Assembly (NCBI GenBank): GCA_040905885.1
Contig: JBBDQR010000091.1
Span: 1 to 5,658 of the forward strand
Reading direction: 5' to 3'
DNA from: JACVRU01 sp040905885
GTDB lineage: Bacteria; Actinomycetota; Thermoleophilia; Gaiellales; Gaiellaceae
DNA length: 5,658 bases
Below the pieces are notes generated by a model that saw only the letters and a program-made list of their open reading frames with translations, had not been told where the DNA came from and ran no database searches. The position numbers and the translations under genes were made by a program. Shown here one piece after another: positions 1 through 5,123 of this stretch (its first letter is position 1; the number at the start of each line of letters is the position of its first letter).

Positions 1-494
1 AGCTCCTCCCGCACCGCCCGCTCCGACAGGCGCCGGAAGGGGACGAGCTGGCAGCGGGAGCGGATCGTCTCGGCGATCGGCCCCAGGTCGTCCGCGACGA
101 GCACGATCACGGCGTAGCCGGGCGGCTCCTCGAGATCCTTGAGCAGCGCGTCGGCCGCCTCGTCGTTGAGCGTGTCGGCGCCGAGCAGGACGTACACGCG
201 CCGGTCGGCCTCGAAGGGCCGCATGTGCAGGTCGCGCCGCAGGGCCCGGATCTCGTCGATCCGGATCTGGTCGCCGAGCGGCTCGACGAGGTACAGGTCG
301 GGATGGCTCCCGCGCAGCACGCGCTCGTCGCCGCCGAGCAGCGCGGCGGCGAACTCCCGCGCCGCCCGCCGCTTCCCGACCCCGCGCGGCCCGTGGAAGA
401 GGTACGCGTGCGCGGGCCCCTCGTCGAGAGCCGCGGCGAGGAGGCGCTTCGCCTCCGCCTGCTCAGGAACGCTGTCGAACCTGCTCGACGACAC
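1..494 (-). CDS. holB: DNA polymerase III delta prime subunit, 3' part cut by window start
   Basis: Delta prime is a structural subunit of the clamp-loader complex that places the beta sliding clamp on DNA. Reading the minus strand from a GTG at 494 gives 164 residues before the window edge. The N-terminus (FDSVPEQAEAKRLL, residues 6-19) and HAYLFHG (29-35) match the family. A P-loop GPRGVGK lies at 35-41, ALLKDLEEPP at 116-125 and the SRC arginine-finger motif at 146-148. The residue after the P-loop lysine is Arg rather than Ser/Thr, so nucleotide binding is probably lost; E. coli delta prime also has a degenerate P-loop. The usual four-cysteine zinc module between the P-loop and the HPD motif (64-66) is absent. 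The start lies inside tmk (32-nt overlap), which suggests translational coupling. GTG 494 is chosen because it gives the expected N-terminus and no other start codon is close by. Confidence 0.9.
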   Translation of the reverse strand, partial: MSSSRFDSVPEQAEAKRLLAAALDEGPAHAYLFHGPRGVGKRRAAREFAAALLGGDERVLRGSHPDLYLVEPLGDQIRIDEIRALRRDLHMRPFEADRRVYVLLGADTLNDEAADALLKDLEEPPGYAVIVLVADDLGPIAETIRSRCQLVPFRRLSERAVREE

Positions 495-1059
495 GCTCGG
501 CGATCTCGGTTGCGGGACGGGAGCCGTCGAGGACGACGATCCGGCCGGCGAACGCGCCCGCCAGCTCCCGGTAGGCCCGGTCGACCTCGGCGCGGAACTC
601 GGCGCCCTCCCGCTCGATCCGGTCCGGGTCGGCGCCCGCGCGCTTGACGGCGAGCTCGGGGTCGACGAGGAGGAGGAAGGTCAGGTCGGGGAGGAGGTCG
701 CCGATCGCGGGCCGGTTCAGCTCGAGCACGCGGCCGACGCCGAGCCCGCGGGCGATCCCCTGGTACGCGAGCGACGAGTCGAGGTAGCGGTCGCAGATCA
801 CGTCGGCGCCGCGGTCGAGCGCGGGCCGGATCACCCGCTCGACGAGCTCTGCGCGCGCGGACGCGAACAGCGCCGCCTCGGCCCAGGCCGAGATGTCCTC
901 TCCGGAGAGCAGCAGCTCGCGCACGCGCTCGCCCAGCTCCGTGCCGCCGGGCTCCCTCGTCAACACGGCCTCGTGGCCGAGCCCGCGCAGGTGCTCCGCG
1001 AGCAGCTCCGCCTGCGTGGACTTGCCTGAGCCGTCGAGGCCTTCGAACGTCACGAACAT
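463..1059 (-). CDS. tmk: Thymidylate kinase (dTMP kinase)
   Basis: The enzyme phosphorylates dTMP to dTDP with ATP in the cytoplasm, an essential step of dTTP synthesis. The 198-residue length is close to the family's usual 200-215. Visible motifs are the P-loop GLDGSGKST (7-15), TREPGGT (34-40), the DRY motif (90-92) followed by SSLAYQG (95-101) that contacts the thymidine nucleotide, and an arginine-rich LID segment ending DRIEREG (146-152). The ATG at 1059 puts the beta strand MFVTFEG directly at the N-terminus, as in homologues. No good Shine-Dalgarno precedes it; a TATCCT hexamer ends 9 nt upstream, so the message may be nearly leaderless. tmk is the first gene of a minus-strand pair with holB, a common bacterial arrangement, and is divergent from the epimerase gene. 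Confidence 0.97.
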   Translation of the reverse strand: MFVTFEGLDGSGKSTQAELLAEHLRGLGHEAVLTREPGGTELGERVRELLLSGEDISAWAEAALFASARAELVERVIRPALDRGADVICDRYLDSSLAYQGIARGLGVGRVLELNRPAIGDLLPDLTFLLLVDPELAVKRAGADPDRIEREGAEFRAEVDRAYRELAGAFAGRIVVLDGSRPATEIAERVVEQVRQRS

Positions 1060-1067
1060 CGGGGGCC

Positions 1068-1073
1068 TAGGAT
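1068..1073 (+). promoter_or_regulatory. Candidate -10 element of a leaderless epimerase transcript
   Basis: TAGGAT (1068-1073) fits TAnnnT and is followed by 6 nt before the GTG at 1080, the spacing expected when transcription starts on the first base of the start codon. No convincing -35 is seen. The same bases include AGGA (1069-1072), which could instead be a Shine-Dalgarno 7 nt from the GTG, so the two readings compete. It overlaps the opposite-strand TATCCT. Confidence 0.35.
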
Positions 1074-1096
1074 AAGCCTGTGCGGGCCGTGGTCAC
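1069..1096 (-). promoter_or_regulatory. Candidate tmk-holB promoter
   Basis: On the minus strand TATCCT (1074-1069) fits the actinobacterial TAnnnT -10 pattern and ends 9 nt before the tmk ATG. GTGACC (1096-1091) matches four positions of TTGACA with a 16-nt spacer. The -35 element would lie inside the first codons of the divergent epimerase gene. Assignment rests on hexamer matching only. Confidence 0.4.
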
Positions 1097-1967
1097 AGGG
1101 GGCGCGGGCTTCGTCGGCTCGCACGTCGCCGAGGCGCTGCTCGCCCGCGGCGACGAGGTGACCGTGATCGACGACCTCTCGACCGGCAAGCGGGAGAACG
1201 TCCCCGCCGGCGCGACGCTCGTCGAGCACGACGTCCGGCAGCCGTTCGAGGTCGCCGCCGACGTCGTCTTCCACCTCGCCGCGCAGGCGGACGTCCGCGT
1301 CTCGGTCGCCGATCCCGGCCTCGACGCCGAGGTGAACGTGCTCGGCACCGTGCGCGTGCTCGAGGCGGCGGGGCTCGCCGGCGCGCAGGTCGTCTTCGCC
1401 TCGACCGGCGGCGCGATCTACGGGGAGTGCGAGCGGCCCGCGCGCGAGGAGGACGAGCGGCGCCCGCTCTCCCCCTACGGCGTCTCGAAGCTGGCCGGGG
1501 AGGAGTACCTCGCCGGCTACAACCGGCTCCACGGCACCCGCCACGTCGCGCTGCGCTACGGGAACGTCTACGGGCCGCGGCAGGACCCGCACGGCGAGGC
1601 CGGCGTGGTCGCGATCTTCTTCTCGCGCCTGCGCGCGAGGAAGGCGCTGACGGTCTTCGGCGACGGGCGGCAGACGCGCGACTACGTCTACGCCGGAGAC
1701 GTCGCCCAGGCGACGCTGCTCGCCGCGGGCGGCGAGGGCGGCGTCTTCAACGTCGGGACGGGACTGGAGACCTCCGTGCTCGAGCTGGCCGAGCTCTGCG
1801 GCCGCGCCGCCGGCGTCGAGCCCGAGCTCGTCCACGCGCCCGAGCGCGCCGGCGAGCTCCGGCGCTCGTTCCTCGACCCCGGCCGGGCCGAGCGCGAGCT
1901 CGGCTTCCGCGCGGAGGTGGCGCTCGACGACGGGCTGCGCCGGACCTGGAAGGAGACCGCGGCGTAG
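1080..1967 (+). CDS. NAD-dependent epimerase/dehydratase (extended SDR, UDP-glucose 4-epimerase-like)
   Basis: Extended short-chain dehydrogenases of this group interconvert or dehydrate nucleotide sugars in the cytoplasm, supplying precursors for surface glycans. The 295-residue protein has the Rossmann glycine motif TGGAGFVG (6-13), acidic residues that select NAD at D31-D32 (VIDDLSTG), HLAAQ (65-69), the catalytic Ser/Thr region FASTGGAIYG (106-115) and the catalytic pair Y133/K137 in YGVSK. RYGNVYGPRQ (159-168) and FGDGRQTRDYVY (193-204) are typical of GalE-like and related sugar epimerases. It is slightly shorter than canonical GalE (about 310-340), so the exact substrate cannot be fixed and no symbol is given. 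The GTG start places the beta strand MRAVVTGG at the N-terminus. The next gene follows after 21 bp on the same strand, suggesting one operon. Confidence 0.93.
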   Translation: MRAVVTGGAGFVGSHVAEALLARGDEVTVIDDLSTGKRENVPAGATLVEHDVRQPFEVAADVVFHLAAQADVRVSVADPGLDAEVNVLGTVRVLEAAGLAGAQVVFASTGGAIYGECERPAREEDERRPLSPYGVSKLAGEEYLAGYNRLHGTRHVALRYGNVYGPRQDPHGEAGVVAIFFSRLRARKALTVFGDGRQTRDYVYAGDVAQATLLAAGGEGGVFNVGTGLETSVLELAELCGRAAGVEPELVHAPERAGELRRSFLDPGRAERELGFRAEVALDDGLRRTWKETAA

Positions 1968-1988
1968 GCCAGAAATGAGCGCTCCGCG

Positions 1989-2501
1989 ATGGAGCACTCC
2001 CTTCCCAGCCCCCGGGTCGCGCGCCCCTGGCGCACCGCCACCATCGTCGCCAGCGCCGTGGCGGCACTCGAGCTCGCCGTCCTGGTCGCGATCGGCATGC
2101 CGATGCTCGGCCGCGCCGTCGCGGACAACGTACGGACAGCCGCCCAGGAGCGGGTGCTCGCGCCCGCCCCCAAGCCGGCGCCGGCGAAGGCCCGGGAGGC
2201 CGTCGCTCCGCCGCTCGCGCGGGCCGACACCTCGGTCGTCGTCCTCAACGGCAACGGCCGGACCGGCGCCGCGGGCGCGGCCGCCGACCGCGTTCACGAG
2301 CTCGGCTACCTCGTCGCCGGAACGGGCAACGCCGGGCGGAGCGACTACGCGCGGACGATCGTCATGTATCGCCCGGGCCGCAAGGCCGAGGCCCAGCGAC
2401 TCGCGAAGGACGTCGGCGCGAAGGTCGTCGGGCCGCTCGACGGGCTGCGCCAGCGCGACCTGATGGGCGCCCAGGTCGCCATCATCCTGGGCTCCGACTG
2501 A
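1989..2501 (+). CDS. Membrane-anchored protein with LytR C-terminal domain (LytR_C)
   Basis: The 170-residue protein has a short cytoplasmic N-terminus, one hydrophobic segment (about 17-40), a Pro/Ala-rich linker (about 58-78) and a C-terminal domain (about 81-168). The domain shows the LytR_C pattern: VVVLNGNG (83-90), a GY in the middle (106-107), NAG (114-116), TIVMYRPG (123-130), EAQRLAK (134-140) and a closing VAIILGSD (163-170). It should face outside. In actinobacteria this domain occurs at the end of LytR-CpsA-Psr glycopolymer transferases or, as here, alone behind one membrane helix; its biochemical role is not established. The catalytic LCP domain is absent. The gene lies 21 bp after the epimerase and in the same frame, separated by a TAG. 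The ribosome site is weak (GAG at 1977-1979). Its 3' end overlaps the convergent ligase gene by 20 nt. Confidence 0.85.
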   Translation: MEHSLPSPRVARPWRTATIVASAVAALELAVLVAIGMPMLGRAVADNVRTAAQERVLAPAPKPAPAKAREAVAPPLARADTSVVVLNGNGRTGAAGAAADRVHELGYLVAGTGNAGRSDYARTIVMYRPGRKAEAQRLAKDVGAKVVGPLDGLRQRDLMGAQVAIILGSD

Positions 2502-4289
2502 GCTCCTCGCGCACGCGATCGAGCAGCGGCCCCGTCTCGGGCGACTGGCGGTCGAGCCCCCACGACCGGTCGAGATAGAGGAGCGCCCGCTCGAGGTCTC
2601 CCTGCTCGTACTCGAAGCGCCCGAGCGCGTACCACGTGTCCGGGTTGCGGGGCTGGAGCCTGACGGCCCGCTCGTAGGCGCGGCGCGCGTCGCCCGGCCG
2701 GTCCGCCAGCTCGTACGCCGTCCCCTCCAGCAGCAGCGGCTCGACGGAGAGCGGGTCGAGCGCGGCCGCGTCCTGCGCCGCGGCGAGGCCGGTCCGCGCG
2801 TCCCCCTCGGTCAGCGCGTCCAGGGACGTCGAGAGCCGCCGCTCGGCGAGCCAGGGGAAGGCCAGCGAGCCGACCAGCACGAGCGCGACCGCGGCGGGAA
2901 GTACGACCGGCCTTCGCGCGGGCTCGCCGGCCGGGCGGCCCGCGGTCGCCAGCACGCCGAGCCCGAACGTGACGGGGAGGGTGGCGGCGGCGTACTCCCA
3001 GGGCATGTCGACGGGCGCGTGGACGAGCCAGGCCGCTCCGCCGGCGGCGAGCGCGGCGGCCGCGGCATGCTCCTCGCCCGCCGTGCGCCGCAGCGCCCCG
3101 ACGGCGACGCCGACGCCCGCGGCGATCGCTCCGAGGAGCAGCAGCAACCCGACGATGCCGGTCTCGGCGAGCGCCTTCAGCACGAGGTTGTGCGGGTCGA
3201 TCGGGCCGAGCATGTCCTCGCGGATCGGCCGGCGGGCGAGCTCGTACGTGCCCGCGCCGGTGCCGCCCAGCGGGTCGGCCCGGAAGATCGACCAGGCCTG
3301 CGTCCACCACGTCCAGCGGTGGTTCGAGCTCAGGTCGGCCAGGCGGCTCGGGTCGGTGGGCACCTGCACGGAGGGCGGGTTGCGGAACTCGTCCCAGGCG
3401 TCGTCGAGCCGCGGCGCCGCGACCGCGAGCCCGGCGACGAGCCCGGCCAGCGCCGCCCAGGCCGCGACCCGGGAGGCCCAGGCGGGGGCGGGCCTGCGGG
3501 CGAGCGCGAAGACGCCGGCTCCTCCGATGACCAGCACCGCGCCGAGCAGCGCGCCGGCGCGCGTGTCGCCGGCCGTGCCCCCTCCGCGACGGCCGTCGTC
3601 AGCGCCCAGCCGCCGACGGCGAGCCCGGGCGGCACGGAGACGAGGAGCAGCCAGGCCGCCTCGCCCCGCGGCCGCACGAGCGCCAGCCAGACGGCGACCG
3701 CGACGAGGGCGACGAGGACCCCTCCGCGCGAAGTCGTCAGCGCGAGCGCGACGACGGTCGCGAAGATCGCGACCGCTCCGACCGGCCGCCGCAGCCAGAG
3801 CCAGACCGGCAGCGCCATCGCGGCGACCAGCGCGAGCGCGTTCCAGTACTCGACCGGCTCCCGGAGCCGCGCGCTCCGCTCGACGTCGGGGCCGAGCGCG
3901 GGCACGACGACGGTGACGAGCGCCCACGCGAGCGTGACGGCGAAGAGGACGGCGAGCAGCGTCGCGGCCGCGCGCGGGGTGGCTCCGGCGACCGCGCCCA
4001 GGCCGACGACGGCGAGGTACACCGCCGTCCGGTTGAACGAGTCCCAGCTCCGGTCCGGCTCGATCGACCAGACGATCGTCGCCGCGCTCCAGAGCGCCAG
4101 CCCCGCGAGGCAGGCGAAGAGGGCGAGCTCGGCCCTCCCGAGCGAGGGCCGCCGCAGCGCCAGGCTCGCCGCCACGGCGACCAGCGCGAGCGATCCGATC
4201 CAGAAGAGCGGGCCGGGCTGCGAGCCCCCGGCCCGGAGGAGCGCCCCGCCGACGACCAGCGCCGCGACTCCCAGGAGCGCGCCTCGCAT
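2482..4289 (-). CDS. O-antigen ligase / Wzy family membrane protein with C-terminal TPRs, interrupted by a frameshift
   Basis: Wzy_C-family proteins join lipid-linked glycans to an acceptor or polymerise them at the outer face of the membrane. Two frames together make one protein. From the ATG at 4289 the first frame gives about 237 residues with many hydrophobic helices and the TSRGG motif (186-190). The second frame, entered by a -1 shift at 3578-3582, continues to the stop at 2484-2482 for 602 residues in all. It carries the long external loop with HRWTWWTQAW (324-333), PLGGTGAGTYE (340-350) and DPHNLVLKALAETGIVG (364-380), more helices, and TPR-like repeats from about 484 to the end. Unshifted translation stops at 3330 after 319 residues, losing the loop. 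The intact downstream motifs argue for a recent lesion, a base-call error or programmed slippage rather than an old pseudogene. It faces a divergent exported-protein gene and ends inside the convergent LytR_C gene. Confidence 0.85.
3553..3582 (-). other. Frameshift point: G5 run followed by a perfect 7-bp stem
   Basis: On the minus strand a run of five Gs (3582-3578) marks the switch from the first frame (codons GAG GGG GCA) to the second (GGC ACG GCC). One extra G would restore a single 602-residue frame. Four bases after the run, GCCGGCG (3573-3567) and CGCCGGC (3559-3553) form a perfect 7-bp inverted repeat around a 7-nt loop. A homopolymer indel, a real mutation, or -1 slippage of the glycyl tRNA on G-GGG would all produce this picture. 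Confidence 0.75.
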
Positions 4290-4298
4290 CTGGCGCGG

Positions 4299-4304
4299 AC
4301 GCTA
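4299..4304 (-). promoter_or_regulatory. Possible -10 element for the ligase gene
   Basis: TAGCGT (4304-4299) fits TAnnnT and ends 9 nt before the ATG at 4289, the same distance as the candidate tmk -10. No clear -35 is seen near 4322-4327, but the 11-bp repeats begin just upstream of that point, where an activator could replace it. Low confidence: a short motif by eye. Confidence 0.25.
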
Positions 4305-4329
4305 CCATCGGCCCCCGGTGCCTCGGTTG

Positions 4330-4360
4330 CGCTTACAAACCGCTTACACGGGGATTACCC
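4330..4360. repeat. Three TTAC half-sites at exact 11-bp spacing, possible response-regulator operator
   Basis: CGCTTACA occurs at 4330-4337 and again at 4341-4348. A third, looser copy GATTACC lies at 4353-4359, so TTAC starts at 4333, 4344 and 4355. Tandem direct repeats one helical turn apart are the usual binding pattern of OmpR/PhoB-family response regulators, including actinobacterial PhoP. The array lies in the 99-bp divergent gap between the ligase and the exported-protein gene, and could control either. The regulator itself is not identified. Confidence 0.45.
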
Positions 4361-4376
4361 AGGGATCAAGCGGGTC

Positions 4377-4382
4377 GGGGAG
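4377..4382 (+). promoter_or_regulatory. Ribosome binding site fixing the GTG start of the exported protein
   Basis: GGGGAG ends 6 nt before the GTG at 4389. No other start with a ribosome site is seen nearby, and this one gives a complete signal peptide. Confidence 0.65.
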
Positions 4383-4388
4383 ACTCCC

Positions 4389-5006
4389 GTGAACGCTCCC
4401 GCGGCACAGCCTGTGACGAAGCGACTTCTCATCATCCTTGCGCTCGCGGCCGCGGCGTTCGCGGTCGCCCTCGCAGCCCCGGGAGCGGCGGACGCGGCCA
4501 AGCCCTGCTGGGTGCGGCTGATCAACGACTGGTTCGACGGCCGGATCGACAAGTCCTATCCGGTCAACTGCTACCGGGCCGCGATCAAGAACCTCCCCGA
4601 AGACGTCGAGGCCTACTCGAACGCGCGCGAGGAGATCCAGCGCGCGCTGCTCGCGGCGATCAACAAGAGCAAGCGAGAGGGCGACACGCTCACGGGCAGC
4701 GACCCGGTGCCTCCGCAGACCGGCGCGACGACCGGCCCGATCGGGAGGACGTCCACGCTTCCCGGCGGCACAGACACGACCGGCGGGGACGGAGAGGCCG
4801 TTCCCGGGACGCCGGGCGGCGACGACGACGGCCCGCTCGGAGTCCTCAAGCCGGCGAACGCCGACTCCGTGCCGGTCCCGCTGCTCGTGCTCGCGGGACT
4901 CGCGCTCGTGCTGCTCGCCGCCGCCTCCGCGGGGTTCGTCGCGCGCCGCCTCCAGGCCCGCCGGGCAGGCGGCACGGGCCTTCCGCGCGGCCCCGAAGGC
5001 CCGTAA
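4389..5006 (+). CDS. Exported, C-terminally membrane-anchored protein of unknown function
   Basis: I cannot assign a named family. The 205-residue protein has a signal peptide: basic KR at 11-12, a hydrophobic stretch at about 13-30 and a likely cleavage after ADAA (34-37). A compact, charged domain follows (about 38-95) with two cysteines, C40 (PCW) and C61 (NCYR), probably a disulfide outside the cell. It contains RLINDWFDGRID (43-54), then LPEDVEAYSNAREEIQRAL (69-87). A Gly/Pro/Thr/Asp-rich linker (about 98-150) leads to a transmembrane helix (about 162-185) and an arginine-rich tail (ARRLQARR, 185-192). The predicted topology is N-terminus outside, C-terminus inside. No LPXTG-like sortase motif is convincing. 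I have an impression that similar two-cysteine domains occur in other Thermoleophilia proteins, but this is memory, not a search. The gene stands alone between the ligase and nrdJ and ends in a hairpin. Confidence 0.85.
   Translation: MNAPAAQPVTKRLLIILALAAAAFAVALAAPGAADAAKPCWVRLINDWFDGRIDKSYPVNCYRAAIKNLPEDVEAYSNAREEIQRALLAAINKSKREGDTLTGSDPVPPQTGATTGPIGRTSTLPGGTDTTGGDGEAVPGTPGGDDDGPLGVLKPANADSVPVPLLVLAGLALVLLAAASAGFVARRLQARRAGGTGLPRGPEGP
4974..5004 (+). terminator. Hairpin at the stop codon, likely transcription terminator
   Basis: ACGGGCCTTC (4974-4983) and GAAGGCCCGT (4995-5004) form a perfect 10-bp stem with an 11-nt loop, ending on the first base of the TAA stop. What follows is AAAACTCCC, not a T run, so this would be a tract-less terminator of the kind common in high-GC actinobacteria. 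It separates the exported-protein gene from the nrdJ promoter. It could alternatively protect the 3' end of the message. Confidence 0.55.
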
Positions 5007-5022
5007 AACTCCCGCAAATCGC

Positions 5023-5028
5023 TATAAT
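5023..5028 (+). promoter_or_regulatory. -10 box of the nrdJ promoter
   Basis: TATAAT at 5023-5028 is an exact consensus -10 in sequence that is otherwise strongly GC-rich. No recognisable TTGACA lies 16-18 nt upstream (that stretch is the terminator stem), so an activator or a -10-dominated promoter is likely. The transcript would start near 5035, leaving a leader of about 90 nt before nrdJ. Confidence 0.6.
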
Positions 5029-5042
5029 CATTCGGGCGAGCG

Positions 5043-5101
5043 GGCTGGTTCCGTCCGACCGGAACTCTACGTTGCCTGGTCCATTTCTCAGCCAGTCGGA
5101 C
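5043..5101 (+). ncRNA. Candidate structured nrdJ leader with a possible pseudoknot
   Basis: Three complementary pairs nest in a riboswitch-like order. P1 pairs GGCTG (5043-5047) with CAGCC (5089-5093). Inside it, hairpin P2 pairs GTTCCG (5048-5053) with CGGAAC (5060-5065). Its whole six-base loop TCCGAC (5054-5059) is complementary to GTCGGA (5095-5100), just after the P1 3' strand, which would make a pseudoknot. The nrdJ ribosome site begins 13 nt further on. It does not show the conserved boxes of a cobalamin riboswitch and is too short for one. Found by eye; no folding energy or covariation is available. Confidence 0.35.
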
Positions 5102-5113
5102 ACGGATACGCTT

Positions 5114-5118
5114 GGAGG
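5114..5118 (+). promoter_or_regulatory. Ribosome binding site of nrdJ
   Basis: GGAGG lies 5 nt before the ATG at 5124. It is the strongest Shine-Dalgarno in the window and settles the nrdJ start. Confidence 0.85.
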
Positions 5119-5123
5119 CGAAC

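Noticed and set aside
139..1029. Long plus-strand open frame of 296 codons across tmk and holB
   Set aside because: It is antisense to two clearly conserved minus-strand genes, and its Arg/Ser/Pro-rich translation has no recognisable motif; a GC-rich shadow frame.
1965..1991. TAG readthrough fusing the epimerase and the LytR_C protein, which share a frame
   Set aside because: The shared frame is expected by chance one time in three, and a cytoplasmic enzyme fused to a membrane-anchored external domain makes no sense; ATG 1989 gives a normal protein.
1050..2297. Minus-strand open frame of 415 codons
   Set aside because: It lies antisense to the epimerase and LytR_C genes, which have convincing family motifs; the translation is low-complexity Gly/Arg/Ala/Asp.
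1975..2463. Alternative start ATG at 1975 for the gene after the epimerase
   Set aside because: It is in a different frame and yields a Ser/Pro/Arg-rich shadow; the LytR_C motifs are in the frame of ATG 1989.
3583..4308. Starting the ligase at the ATG at 4308 in the downstream frame
   Set aside because: That frame before about 3580 gives an Arg/Gly/Ala-rich sequence without membrane helices; the membrane segments are in the frame starting at 4289, so a frameshift explains the data better.
4377..4388. GGGAGACTCCC hairpin hiding the ribosome site of the exported protein
   Set aside because: With a realistic loop only about three base pairs remain, too few to matter.
3019..4392. Plus-strand open frame of 457 codons, antisense to the ligase
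   Set aside because: Composition is Arg/Ser/Ala/Pro-rich without domain features, while the minus strand carries Wzy_C motifs.
4749..4902. Sortase sorting signal in the exported protein (LPGGT at 124-128 or LKPAN at 153-157)
   Set aside because: Neither matches LPXTG, and LPGGT lies too far from the C-terminal helix; a plain membrane anchor is simpler.
5011..5040. NrdR box around the TATAAT sequence
   Set aside because: The flanks do not give the ACAC...GTGT-like palindrome expected for an NrdR site, and no second copy is present.
5007..5123. Cobalamin riboswitch before nrdJ
   Set aside because: The leader from the TATAAT box is only about 90 nt, and the conserved GCCACTG-type B12 box and the rest of the core are not seen.
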